A stretch of DNA of 42,242 nucleotides from Micromonospora endophytica (GTDB lineage Bacteria > Actinomycetota > Actinomycetes > Mycobacteriales > Micromonosporaceae), in the NCBI RefSeq assembly GCF_003236305.1, contig NZ_POTX01000026.1, forward strand, positions 1-42,242, in the 5' to 3' direction. The notes below the pieces were generated by a model. It was not told the DNA's origin, made no database searches, and saw only the letters and a program-made list of their open reading frames with translations. Shown here piece by piece: positions 7,344 through 16,265 of this stretch. Position 1 is the stretch's first letter. The number at the start of each line of letters is the position of its first letter. The translations under genes were made by a program, and so were the position numbers.

Positions 7344-8297
7344 TCAGGAGACCACGTCCTTACGGGTGAAGCGCCAGAAGGCCAGCCCCCAGAAGAGGGT
7401 GGCGTAGGAGATGGCGGAGATCGCGCCGCGGACGATGTCGTCGGTCTGCACCGGGGTGGAGAGCAGTCCCAGCCAAGCCGTGCTGTAGTGGGTCGGCAGG
7501 AACGACCGGATCGCGCCGAGCGCGGTGATCTGGTCCAGGATGCTGGACAGGATCCACAGCAGCACCGCGCCGCCCACCGCGCCCAGCGCCGCATCCGTGA
7601 TCACCGAGAGCAGGAACGCCAGACCGGCGACCACCAGCAGCACCACCGCCAGGTAGCCGAGCACCGCGAGCAGGCGCAACAGTCCCTCACCCGGTTCGAG
7701 TTGCGCGGCGACCGTGCTGCGCAGCGGTGACCAGCCGTACCGGAGCGTGCCGATCAGCAGTGCCGTGCCGGCGAGCAGCAGCAGCGCCAACGCCGAGTAG
7801 GTGAGCGCGACCAGCAGCTTGATCGCCAGCAGGCGGGCCCGGGGCACCGGCACCGCCAGCAGGTAGCGCAGGCTGCCCCAGCTCGCCTCGCTGGCCACGG
7901 TGTCCCCGCAGAACAGCGCCACCACCACGACCAGCAGGAACGAGGCCGAGACGAAGATGCTGAACAGGGTGAAGTTCAGCCCGCCCGAGGTGGCGAACGA
8001 GACGAGGCTGCCGAACTCGCCCCCACCGTTGTCGTCGTCCCCCGAGTCGAACTGGAACGCGATCAGGATGATCAGCGGCAACAGCACCATGAAACCCAGG
8101 GCCAACTGGGTACGCCGACGCGCCGCCTGCCGGCGGAACTCCGCAGCGAACGGCAGCGTCCTCGACGGTCGGTAGCCGGCCGCCGAGCCCGACGCCGACA
8201 CCCCACCCGGCGCACCCGACGGCACCACCCCGGTCGCCACCCCCGACGGCGTCGGCTCGTCGCCGTCCCGCGTCGGTTCGTCAGTCGATCCCGCCAT
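7344..8297 (-). CDS. ABC transporter permease (ABC-2 type)
   Basis: The 317-residue protein has a Ser/Thr/Pro-rich cytoplasmic N-terminus of about 50 residues, then six hydrophobic segments in the ABC-2 pattern, with a loop rich in Asp/Gly (DSGDDDNGGGEFGS) after the first. The start overlaps the stop of the upstream gene (GTGATG); ATG at 8297 or GTG at 8300 are equally placed, and both imply translational coupling. Its partner ATPase is the C-terminal domain of the upstream gene, so the two should form one exporter. The substrate is unknown. Confidence 0.85.
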   Translation of the reverse strand: MAGSTDEPTRDGDEPTPSGVATGVVPSGAPGGVSASGSAAGYRPSRTLPFAAEFRRQAARRRTQLALGFMVLLPLIILIAFQFDSGDDDNGGGEFGSLVSFATSGGLNFTLFSIFVSASFLLVVVVALFCGDTVASEASWGSLRYLLAVPVPRARLLAIKLLVALTYSALALLLLAGTALLIGTLRYGWSPLRSTVAAQLEPGEGLLRLLAVLGYLAVVLLVVAGLAFLLSVITDAALGAVGGAVLLWILSSILDQITALGAIRSFLPTHYSTAWLGLLSTPVQTDDIVRGAISAISYATLFWGLAFWRFTRKDVVS

Positions 8298-11164
8298 CAC
8301 CGGTCCCCGCTTCCCCGAGAGTTCTCGCCGACCAGGGCGAGGAAGGCGTCCTCCAAGCGGCGCCGGGGCACCACCCGGTTCACTCCGACACCGGCCCGGA
8401 CCAGCTCGGCCACCACCTCGCTGCGGGCGGTGCCGTTGGTGTCCACGACCAGCTGCCCGTCGGCGTCGTCGAGCACCCGAACGCCACCGAGACCGTCGAG
8501 CACGGTCCGGGCCGCAGTCGGGTCATTCACCTCGAACAGCACGCTCGGCGAGTCGCCGACGATCTCCTCGACCGGCCCGGAGGCAACGATCCGGCCCTTG
8601 TTGACCACCACCGCGTGGGTGCAGGTCTGCTCCACCTCGGCGAGCAGGTGGCTGGAGACCAGCACCGCCCGGCCGTCGGTGGCGTAGCGCTGAAGCACCC
8701 GCCGCATCTCGGCGATCTGCGGCGGGTCGAGCCCGTCGGTCGGCTCGTCGAGCACCAGCAGCTCCGGCAGGCCGAGCATGGCCTGGGCGATGGCCAACCG
8801 CTGCCGCATGCCGTGGCTGTACTTGCGGACCTTCCGGTGCACCGACGAGCCCAGGCCGGCGATCTCCAGCGCCTGCGCGAAGTGGGCGTCGTCGGCCGGT
8901 CGACCCGTCGCCCGCCAGTACGCCTTCAGGTTCTCCAGACCGGACATGTGCGGCAGGAAGCCGGGGCCCTCGACCAGCGCGCCGATCCGCGACAGCACCG
9001 GCGAGCCGGGGACCAGCCGATGACCGAAGACGTAGATCTCCCCGGCGGTCGGCTGGGTCAGCCCCATCAGCACCCGCAGGGTGGTGGTCTTGCCGGCACC
9101 GTTCGGCCCCAACAGGCCGACCACCTGACCGGGGTGCACCTCGAAGTCCACCTCGGAGACGGCGACGAAGCCGTCCGCGTACTCCTTGCGCAGGTGGCGC
9201 ACGGCCAGCGGGGTGTCCGCGTACTCCGGGTGGATGCTGGTGTCCTGGCGGCGGTGCCGCCAGCGGACCACGGCCACCAGCACGACGAGCCCGATCACGA
9301 TCGCGGCGAGCAGCCCGACCAGCACCCAGCGCCAGAGCGCCGCCTCGGTCGGGATCGGCTCGGCGTCGACGGTGGGCAGGCTCACCGGCGCGTCGCCGAG
9401 TGCCACGGTGTGCACGGTCGGCTCGATCGGAGTGGCGTACGCCTGGTCCGAGGTGGCCACGACCAGCCGCAGCCGGTGCCCGGCCTCGACCCGGTGCACG
9501 ATCGCCGGCAGGGTGACGGTGACCGGCTGCGCGGCGTCGATGCTCTCCGGCAGACCGGTCAGCCGCACCGGGGCGATCAGTCCGCTGGGCAGGGTGGCCG
9601 CGCCCTCCTGGTTGACGTCGTAGAGCTTGACGAAGAGGACCGCCTCGCCGGTGGCGGAGGCCGCGCGGAGCTGCACGGTCGGCGACCCGACCACGTCCAC
9701 GGCCTCGGTGAGCGGTGCCGACTCGAACCTGGCGTGCTGGCCGGGGATGTCGCCGGCCACCCCGCTGAGGAAGGAACTCAGCGAGCCGGCGAAGGGCACC
9801 GACGAGATGGCGGCCGGGTTGCGTCCCGGCGGGTTCGCCACCGGCTGCGCCGGCCCGGCCACCGGCACCTCCTGCCGGGCGTTGCCGGCGAGGCCGGGGT
9901 AGTCGGTGGTGCGGTACCCGGTCGCGACCAGCCCACGATCCATCGCGTCGAAGCCGGCGATCCGGGAGAAGGTGAAGGTGTCGGCGGGAGTCTCCGGGCC
10001 CTGCGCGACGTAGCGGTCGAGCCACTGCGCGGTCAGGAACTTCACCCGGTCGGAGTCACTGGTCGGACCGGCGCCGCCGTCGTGCCCGCCGGTGAACCAG
10101 GCCACCCGGACCTGGGTGCCGTTCGCGGCGATGCCCCGGGCGTTGGCGTCGGCCTCGGCGAGCGGGAAGAGGGTGTCCGCGCTGCCCTGCACCAGCAGGG
10201 TGGGCGCGGTGATCCGGTCCAGCACCTCGGACGGGCTGGAGCGCCGCAGCAGGTCCACGGCGGCCTGGTCGGCCCGGCCGGTGGCGGCGATACGCAGGTA
10301 CGTGGCGCAGATGTCGGCGGCGAACCGGCCACATGACGGGTTCAGGCCACCGCCGTTGGCCGGGGCACCCGGAGCGGTTCCCGGACCGGTGCCCGGTGCC
10401 GGGCTGGGCGGGCCGGGCGCGGGCGCGCCCTCCGGCGCCTCCTCGGTGGTGCCGGAGATGCCTGTCGGGCCGGATCCGGTGCTCCCGCCGCCGCCGAAGA
10501 AGATGCCGGCCCAGCCGGACTTGAAGACACCGTCGGTCGGCGCCGCACCGGTGCTCTCCGGCAGGAAGGAGCGGGCCAGGTCGTTCCAGGTGATCATCGG
10601 GACGATCGCGTCCACCCGCTGGTCCTGCGCGGCGAGCAGGAGCGCCAGGGCACCGCCGTAGGAGCCGCCGACCACGCCCACCCGAGGGTCACCGGCCGCG
10701 TCGGTGCGGATCTCCGGGCGTTCCGCGAGCCAGTCGAGCAGCCGCTGGGCGTCGCGTACCTCGTAGTCCGGGTGGTCCAGGTGGATCTGGCCGCCGCTGC
10801 GCCCGAAGCCCCGGGCCGTCCAGGTCAGCACCGCGTAGCCCCGGTCGGCCAGCTCCTCGGCGTCGGTGCGGACCGAGTCCTTGGTGCCGCCGAAGCCGTG
10901 CGCCAGCAGCACCGCCGGCACCTCGCGGCCATCGCCGGCGTCGCGCGGCAGGTAGAGGGTGGTGTCCAGGTCTACCGGCTCGTCGCCGTTCGGGCCGGAG
11001 CGGACGGTGAGCACCGCGGACTCGGTGCGGAACCCGGGCCGGTCCGGCCAGACGGCCCAGACCACTGCCGCCGCCAACAGGACCAGGGCCACCGCGGCGG
11101 CGACGGCCCGGCGACCGGTGGGCAGGACACGGCGGATCCGCGCGGCCGCAAACGGCGATCTCAT
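8297..11164 (-). CDS. Fusion of extracytoplasmic alpha/beta hydrolase (X-Pro peptidase-like) with ABC ATPase
   Basis: A 955-residue two-part protein (numbering here from the GTG at 11173; the ATG three codons later is preferred). A TM helix at 23-42 is followed by an alpha/beta hydrolase domain with nucleophile GGSYGG (S171), acid candidate D333 (GSADTLFP) and H364 (GGHDGG). It is interrupted by a Gly/Pro linker (226-278). A jelly-roll like the C-terminal domain of X-Pro dipeptidyl peptidases covers about 480-600. A second TM (614-636) leads to a complete ABC ATPase: Walker A GPNGAGKT (689-696), signature YSHGMRQR (785), Walker B LLVLDEP (805), H-loop SH (841). The predicted topology places the hydrolase outside and the ATPase inside. 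The gene is coupled to the ABC permease at 7344. The reading frame is uninterrupted, so the fusion is not a sequencing join visible here. Confidence 0.88.
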   Translation of the reverse strand: MRSPFAAARIRRVLPTGRRAVAAAVALVLLAAAVVWAVWPDRPGFRTESAVLTVRSGPNGDEPVDLDTTLYLPRDAGDGREVPAVLLAHGFGGTKDSVRTDAEELADRGYAVLTWTARGFGRSGGQIHLDHPDYEVRDAQRLLDWLAERPEIRTDAAGDPRVGVVGGSYGGALALLLAAQDQRVDAIVPMITWNDLARSFLPESTGAAPTDGVFKSGWAGIFFGGGGSTGSGPTGISGTTEEAPEGAPAPGPPSPAPGTGPGTAPGAPANGGGLNPSCGRFAADICATYLRIAATGRADQAAVDLLRRSSPSEVLDRITAPTLLVQGSADTLFPLAEADANARGIAANGTQVRVAWFTGGHDGGAGPTSDSDRVKFLTAQWLDRYVAQGPETPADTFTFSRIAGFDAMDRGLVATGYRTTDYPGLAGNARQEVPVAGPAQPVANPPGRNPAAISSVPFAGSLSSFLSGVAGDIPGQHARFESAPLTEAVDVVGSPTVQLRAASATGEAVLFVKLYDVNQEGAATLPSGLIAPVRLTGLPESIDAAQPVTVTLPAIVHRVEAGHRLRLVVATSDQAYATPIEPTVHTVALGDAPVSLPTVDAEPIPTEAALWRWVLVGLLAAIVIGLVVLVAVVRWRHRRQDTSIHPEYADTPLAVRHLRKEYADGFVAVSEVDFEVHPGQVVGLLGPNGAGKTTTLRVLMGLTQPTAGEIYVFGHRLVPGSPVLSRIGALVEGPGFLPHMSGLENLKAYWRATGRPADDAHFAQALEIAGLGSSVHRKVRKYSHGMRQRLAIAQAMLGLPELLVLDEPTDGLDPPQIAEMRRVLQRYATDGRAVLVSSHLLAEVEQTCTHAVVVNKGRIVASGPVEEIVGDSPSVLFEVNDPTAARTVLDGLGGVRVLDDADGQLVVDTNGTARSEVVAELVRAGVGVNRVVPRRRLEDAFLALVGENSRGSGDR

Positions 11165-11529
11165 GCGGCACACGGTACGGGCCGAAGTCTGAGTGTTAGC
11201 TGAGATCCGCCGTACGTCCGTCCTGAGCAGCCAACCGGCAGAAGAAACAGGTCAACCGCCCAGCACCCACTGAGCGGACCTCGCCGCGATTCCACATGGT
11301 GGAAACTTTCGCTTTCGAGACAAGAAGCAGATGACTCATCTTTCGACGCGGGAACGGCACTGAACGTGCATCACCCCATGATTCAGCGTCACACCAGGGG
11401 ATCTGACGCAAAACTGACCGGCGCAGATAGCTACCAGCTCATCGCGCTTCGGTTAGTTTTCCGGTCCGGCGCACGGGACTGGCTTCTCACGCCGCCCTTC
11501 AAGCTGCGCAATCGCCGGAGGAGACCACC
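11165..11529. other. 365-bp divergent promoter region
   Basis: This separates the hydrolase-ABC operon from the conservon operon and holds no supported gene. It has a palindrome at 11290-11304, an AT-richer stretch, a TAGTTT -10 candidate for the rightward operon at 11454-11459, and a strong Shine-Dalgarno (GGAGGAG) before 11530. Confidence 0.5.
11290..11304. promoter_or_regulatory. Operator-like palindrome TTCCAC-ATG-GTGGAA
   Basis: A perfect 6-bp inverted repeat with a 3-bp spacer sits midway between two divergent operons. Its position suits a regulator binding site; the regulator is unknown. Confidence 0.35.
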
Positions 11530-12717
11530 ATGACCGCTTCCGCGCCGCGGGCCCGCCGCCGGCCCCGGACACCGGGCCGATTGTTGCCCCTACTGCTCGC
11601 CACCGCGCTGCTACTGCCGGTGGCGTTCCTGGTTCTCCAAGCCCACCGTGGCATCGTCGCCGACCGCGAGGTTCTCGAACGGGAGCGACTCGGCGTCGAG
11701 TACATCCGCGCCCTCGGCCCGGTCACCGAGGCGCTCGTCGATGCGCAGACCGCTGCGGTCACCGGTCAGCCACCACCGCGGGAGGGGCTGAACAAGGCCG
11801 TCGAGCATGCCGCGACCGTCGACGCCCGCATCGGCGGCGAGCTGGGTACCAGTGAGCGCTGGGCCGGGCTGCGGGCGAAGTTGGAGGCCCTGCCCGAGCG
11901 GTCGCTGACGAACCCCGAGGTCGCCTTCACCGCCTACAGCGAGGTGACCGACCTGCTCCTGTCCCTGCACGGCAAGGTGCGGGAAACCTCGGGTCTGATC
12001 CGGGACTCCGGCGCCGACTCGTACTTCCTCCAGGACGGCATCGGCGAGGAAATGCCGGAGGCCCTGGTGACCGCTGGCCGACTTAACGACATGGGCGTAC
12101 TGATCGCCGCTCGGCCCGCCGCCGACCGGGCCAGTTCCCTCGCCGAACTGTCCACCCTGCGGTTCTCGGCGCTGCAACCCGCCAGCGACCTGGTGAGCAA
12201 CCTTCAAGCGGCGGTGGACAGCTCGGAGAGCACCGAGTTGGGCGGCGACGTGCTGGCCCCGTTCGACCTCTACCAGCAGGCCATCGAGACGATGGCAGTC
12301 GCCGCGCAGCCGACCGGTCGGGTCGGCACGGTGGACATCGCGCGACTCACCGCCGCGCGGCAACAGGCGCAACAGGCCGCCCAGCAGCTCCAGCCGGTCA
12401 TCCTGGACGAGATCGACCGACTGCTGCAGCAACGCATCGATCAGCTGGACCGCGAAGACCTGGGCGTCCTCGGCGCGGGCACGGTGGCCGGGCTGCTCAT
12501 CGCCGCCCTGATGGCGATCGGCTGGCTGTCCACCCGCCCGTCCGGCGGCCCCGTCGGCGCGCACGCCGCGACCGGCGACACCGCGCTTGAGCCGATGCCG
12601 CGCACCGCCCACGAGCCGATCCCGGACCGCCAGGCGCAAGAACAGGTGCCCGCGCTCCAGTCCGCAGGTCAGGGCAGCGAAGCCGGCGGGTGGAGGCCCT
12701 TCGATGTTGCTCGATAG
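11530..12717 (+). CDS. Two-TM sensor-like membrane protein at the head of the conservon operon
   Basis: The 395-residue protein has a basic N-terminus and TM at about 18-38. A mostly helical extracytoplasmic region of about 275 residues resembles the four-helix nitrate/nitrite-sensing type (VTEALVDAQTAAVTGQ, then SLTNPEVAFTAYSEVTDLLLSLH). A second TM lies near 313-335, followed by a short disordered tail rich in Pro and Gln. It lacks HAMP, kinase and methyl-accepting domains, so it is a sensor-shaped protein without a transmitter. The ATG at 11530 follows GGAGGAGACCACC. It overlaps the cvnA start by 14 nt, so the two are translationally linked and it may act as an accessory receptor for CvnA. 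Confidence 0.75.
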   Translation: MTASAPRARRRPRTPGRLLPLLLATALLLPVAFLVLQAHRGIVADREVLERERLGVEYIRALGPVTEALVDAQTAAVTGQPPPREGLNKAVEHAATVDARIGGELGTSERWAGLRAKLEALPERSLTNPEVAFTAYSEVTDLLLSLHGKVRETSGLIRDSGADSYFLQDGIGEEMPEALVTAGRLNDMGVLIAARPAADRASSLAELSTLRFSALQPASDLVSNLQAAVDSSESTELGGDVLAPFDLYQQAIETMAVAAQPTGRVGTVDIARLTAARQQAQQAAQQLQPVILDEIDRLLQQRIDQLDREDLGVLGAGTVAGLLIAALMAIGWLSTRPSGGPVGAHAATGDTALEPMPRTAHEPIPDRQAQEQVPALQSAGQGSEAGGWRPFDVAR

Positions 12718-15325
12718 ATTCCGGATCCGGGGCAAGCTCACCGCACTGGTGATCGTTCCGGTGCTCGCCGTGTTCGGCCTGACCCTGCCGGTGGTCTTCG
12801 AGCGGGTCGGGGTGGCACAGCGGGCCGGTGACGTGGAAGCGACCATCCAGGTGGCCGGCCGCATCGGCAGTCTGCTCCAGCACCTTCAGCACGAACGCAT
12901 GCTCGCCTTCGGTCTGCTGCTCGGCCAGGTCGAGCGCAGCGAGCTGGTTCAGGAGATCGCCGAGGTCGACGACATGGTCGTCGACCTCCGCACAGACCTC
13001 GGCGACCTGCTGCCCGACGAGGTGTCCGCGGCCATCGACGGAGTCAAGCAGTTGGCCGAGGTCCGCGCGGCCGCACTGACCGGGCAGGCCGACGTGGCAC
13101 AGATCCTCGGCGCGTACGGGCCGACGAACACCGCCTTGATCGCCTCGTTGCGCCTGCCGTTCGACGTGGACACCCGCACCAAGGCCGGTCAGCAGGTGCT
13201 GGCGCTGGACCGGATCCTCCGGATGGGCGAGGGGCTCTCCCTCGGTGGCGCCCTGACCGTGCTGCTCGCGGCGGATCCGGACCCGCAGTTGGCCAGCCTG
13301 TTCGTGGCGAACAACGCCGCTCTCCTCGCGGAGAGCCAGCAGGTGCTCCCACTGCTCACCCCCGGACAGTTGGAGCTGGTCACCCTCGAACAGACCGCGG
13401 TCGCCGCCCGAACCAGCCCGGAGTTCCTGGAACGCAGCGCCTTGGACCCGGTGGGGGCGGTCGCCGGACTGAATGTCAGGGACCTCTTCCCGGCCATGAG
13501 CTCGATGATCACACTTGGCCAGTTCGTCGAGAAGAGGCTGATCGCAGAGGTCACCGCCGAGGTCCGCGCCGAGCGCCAGGCGGCGCTGACCACCGCGTAC
13601 TCGGTCCTCGCCCTGGTGTTGCTGATCCTGATCGGTGTGGTGGCGCTCGCCGTGACGATCGGCCGGTCGGTGACCCTGCCGTTGACCCGGCTCACCCGGT
13701 CCGCGGACCGGGTCGCCCGGATCACCGAGTCCGAGCTGACCAAGATCGCCGACGACGAGACGGACGTCGCCCAACCGGTCCGCCTTGACGCGCTCGACGT
13801 ACGCGCCCGCGACGAGATCGGTGACCTGGCCCGAGCCTTCGAGCGGGTGCAGGACACGGCGGCTCGGCTGGTGGAACGGCAGGCGGCCAGCCGGCGCAAC
13901 GTGGCCCAGATGTTCGGTCACGTCGGTCGGCGTACCCAGAACCTGGTCGGTCGACAGTTGGCGTTGATCGACCGGTTGGAGCGAGAGGAGACCAGCCCAG
14001 ATCGGCTGGAGAGCCTCTATCGGCTCGACCACATCTCCAGCCGACTGCGGCGAAACGCCGGCAGCCTGGTGGTGCTCTCCGGTGCCACCGGAGAGGACCC
14101 CCACCTGGCACCGGTGCCACTGGGCGACGTGGTCCGCCTGGCGCTCGGCGAAATCGAGGACTACACCCGGGTGGACGTGCAGTTTCCCCCCGGGGTGGCA
14201 GCCGCGCCCGCGATCGTCACCGACCTCATGCTGGTGTTGGCGGAGCTGATGGAGAACAGCACCGTCTTCTCCCCGCCGCACACCCGAGTGACAGTCACCG
14301 GCGAACTCACCCGGGTCGGCGCCAGCATCTCCGTGGTGGACCACGGCATCGGCATGACCGAGGTGCGGATGGCCGAGGAGAACGCGCGGCTCACCCGACG
14401 GGAGCGGCTCGACCTCGCACCGACCGAGGTGCTCGGGCTCTTCGTGGTGGGCCGGCTGGCCCGCCGACACGGCTGGCAGGTCACGCTCACCGGTACCAGC
14501 GGTGGCGGCGTCACCGTCAATCTGCTGGTACCGATGTCCGCGCTGGTGGTCGGTCCGCCCGAGCAGCCCGGTGCGGCAGTGGTGCCGTTCGCCCGGACCG
14601 CCCGATCCGGTGCTGGCCGGGAAGCACAGAGCGGTAACCGGCAGCCGGCCAACGGCAGTTCCACCTCTCCAGGACGTGCGCTGGCGGTGGTCAGCGGATC
14701 GACCCGACCAGCGGTCGACTCGACGGCCCTACCCGGATTCGATTCCCGACTGCTGAGCCGGGCCACCGAGAGCCTTGAGGTCTCCGAGTCGTGGGACGCC
14801 TTCGCCACGAGTTCGGCCCCCGTCGCCGCCGAGCCGGAACCGGCAGCGGCCCCGCCCGCCGCAACGGGACGAGCCCGGGTGGCGCACGTGGCGACGCCGG
14901 CACCGCCCGGCGCGGTGGCCGGAATGCGGCAGCGGGTGCCCGGCGCCAGCCTGCCGGCGAGCGCGCCCCGGGTGGATCCCGTCGGCACCACCAGCGCCGA
15001 CCCGGTTGCCGCCCGCGCCCTGGTCGAACAGTTCGAGTCCGGCGTACGCAGAGCCGAACAAACCAGGGCAGAAGCCCTGCCCGGACCGGTCGGTACCGCG
15101 CCGCTCGGCACGACACGGCCCGTCGGCGCGGCGCCCCAGTCGAAGCTGACCCGGCGGGTGCCCGGAGCCAACCTGGTCGTGCCGCCGCCCCGACCGGCAC
15201 CCGCGCACACCCCGGGCAACCCGGCCGAGGTCCGCGAACTCATGAACGCGTTCGAGACCGGGGTGGCCCGAGCTCTACGCGTTGTCCGTCCCGATCACAG
15301 CAACGAAGAAGGAACATCACGGTGA
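12704..15325 (+). CDS. cvnA: Conservon sensor histidine-kinase-like protein CvnA
   Basis: From the ATG at 12704 (MLLDRFRIRGKL, preceded by GTGGAGG) the product is 873 residues. Domains in order: TM1 (about 12-32), a nitrate/nitrite-sensing-type extracellular helical bundle (35-290), TM2 (297-318), HAMP (319-385), a DHp-like segment with LDHISSRLRRNAGSLVVLSG (about 440-460), and a HATPase domain with N box ELMENS (near 512), G1 VDHGIGM (545) and G2 GTSGGGV (599). The C-terminal 250 residues are a disordered Pro/Ala-rich tail. This is the CvnA architecture of Streptomyces conservons, in which the kinase-like protein acts with CvnB, C and D at the membrane. No cognate response regulator is nearby, as usual for conservons. 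Confidence 0.92.
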   Translation: MLLDRFRIRGKLTALVIVPVLAVFGLTLPVVFERVGVAQRAGDVEATIQVAGRIGSLLQHLQHERMLAFGLLLGQVERSELVQEIAEVDDMVVDLRTDLGDLLPDEVSAAIDGVKQLAEVRAAALTGQADVAQILGAYGPTNTALIASLRLPFDVDTRTKAGQQVLALDRILRMGEGLSLGGALTVLLAADPDPQLASLFVANNAALLAESQQVLPLLTPGQLELVTLEQTAVAARTSPEFLERSALDPVGAVAGLNVRDLFPAMSSMITLGQFVEKRLIAEVTAEVRAERQAALTTAYSVLALVLLILIGVVALAVTIGRSVTLPLTRLTRSADRVARITESELTKIADDETDVAQPVRLDALDVRARDEIGDLARAFERVQDTAARLVERQAASRRNVAQMFGHVGRRTQNLVGRQLALIDRLEREETSPDRLESLYRLDHISSRLRRNAGSLVVLSGATGEDPHLAPVPLGDVVRLALGEIEDYTRVDVQFPPGVAAAPAIVTDLMLVLAELMENSTVFSPPHTRVTVTGELTRVGASISVVDHGIGMTEVRMAEENARLTRRERLDLAPTEVLGLFVVGRLARRHGWQVTLTGTSGGGVTVNLLVPMSALVVGPPEQPGAAVVPFARTARSGAGREAQSGNRQPANGSSTSPGRALAVVSGSTRPAVDSTALPGFDSRLLSRATESLEVSESWDAFATSSAPVAAEPEPAAAPPAATGRARVAHVATPAPPGAVAGMRQRVPGASLPASAPRVDPVGTTSADPVAARALVEQFESGVRRAEQTRAEALPGPVGTAPLGTTRPVGAAPQSKLTRRVPGANLVVPPPRPAPAHTPGNPAEVRELMNAFETGVARALRVVRPDHSNEEGTSR

Positions 15326-15792
15326 CAAGCCCGAACGTGCACGAGAATCTCGATCACCAGATTCATCCGGCTGGTGACCTGAGCCCCGAAGCTCGTACCT
15401 TCAACTGGCTGCTGGACTCCTTCACCTCAGGCACAGCCGGGGTACGGGAAGCAATCGCGGTGTCCTCGGATGGCCTACTGATGGCCATGTCCTCGATCAA
15501 GGATCGGTCGAACGCGGAGCGACTCGCCGCCGTGGTCTCCGGCATGACCAGCCTGGCCGGCGGCGTGGCCAGCTGGTACGCGCTCGGTGGGCTGAACCGA
15601 GTGGTGGTGGACATGGCCGACGGCTACCTGTTGATCACCGCGATCAGCAGCGGCTCCGTGCTCGGCGTGGTCGCCGACCGGTCGGCCAACCTGGGCACCG
15701 TCGCGTACGAGATGACCCTGTTCGCCGGTCGGGCCGGTAGTGCGCTCACCCCACGCCTGATCGCCGAACTCAAGAACGCCGTACAGCAATGA
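15322..15792 (+). CDS. cvnB: Roadblock/LC7 domain protein CvnB
   Basis: The 156-residue protein starts at GTG 15322, overlapping the cvnA stop by 4 nt (GTGA), with AAGGA upstream. After a 25-residue N-terminus it is a single roadblock/LC7 domain (NWLLDSF, VSSDGLLMAMS, a helix, then GGLNRVVVDMADGYLLITAIS). Such proteins regulate small GTPases, as MglB does for MglA, and the partner is expected to be the CvnD GTPase encoded two genes downstream. Confidence 0.93.
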   Translation: MTSPNVHENLDHQIHPAGDLSPEARTFNWLLDSFTSGTAGVREAIAVSSDGLLMAMSSIKDRSNAERLAAVVSGMTSLAGGVASWYALGGLNRVVVDMADGYLLITAISSGSVLGVVADRSANLGTVAYEMTLFAGRAGSALTPRLIAELKNAVQQ

Positions 15793-16265
15793 ACCCCGAC
15801 GCCGCCGGAGCGGGTCCGGAACGGATCTTCCGGATCCGCCCCTACCTGCGGGAGAACGCTCTGCCCGGCGGCTCCGGGCCGGCGGCCACGTCGGCGGCGG
15901 TCGGAGCGGAGCCGGAAGCAGGGCCGTCCGGGCCCCGCCCCTTCGTGCTCACTGCCGGACGGGTGACCGGCGCGGACCCGGCGATCGGCCTGGAGACCCA
16001 GGTGACCGCCAGATTCACCGAGCCATGGAGCTATGGAGCCGGCCACCTGCCGCCCGAACAACAGGCGATCGTGGCACTCTGCGCCGAGCCGATCTCGGTA
16101 GCCGAAATATCCGCCAAGACCCGGCTGCAACTCGGCGTGGCCCGGGTCCTGGTGGGAGATCTGCGGGCCGCCGGCCACTTGGACGTACACGTCGTGGACA
16201 CCAGCGACGTCCTTAAACCCGATGTCATCCTACGAGTGATTGATGGACTCCGTGCGATCTCCTGA
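15789..16265 (+). CDS. cvnC: DUF742 protein CvnC
   Basis: The 158-residue protein overlaps the cvnB stop by 4 nt (ATGA). A disordered, Gly/Ala/Pro-rich first third is followed by a DUF742 domain (about 48-158), which has a winged-helix look: RPFVLTAGRV at its start, then LPPEQQAIVALCAEPISVAEISAKTRLQLGVARVLVGDL. It is the standard third member of a conservon; its molecular job is not established. Confidence 0.92.
   Translation: MNPDAAGAGPERIFRIRPYLRENALPGGSGPAATSAAVGAEPEAGPSGPRPFVLTAGRVTGADPAIGLETQVTARFTEPWSYGAGHLPPEQQAIVALCAEPISVAEISAKTRLQLGVARVLVGDLRAAGHLDVHVVDTSDVLKPDVILRVIDGLRAIS

Noticed and set aside
8615-10336. A 573-codon plus-strand open frame inside the hydrolase-ABC gene
   Set aside because: The opposite strand encodes clear catalytic and ABC motifs in the same DNA; the plus frame has the typical His/Gly/Arg-rich shadow composition.
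12497-14470. A 657-codon minus-strand frame within cvnA
   Set aside because: It is an antisense shadow of a well-defined sensor kinase gene, without a ribosome-binding site or domain.
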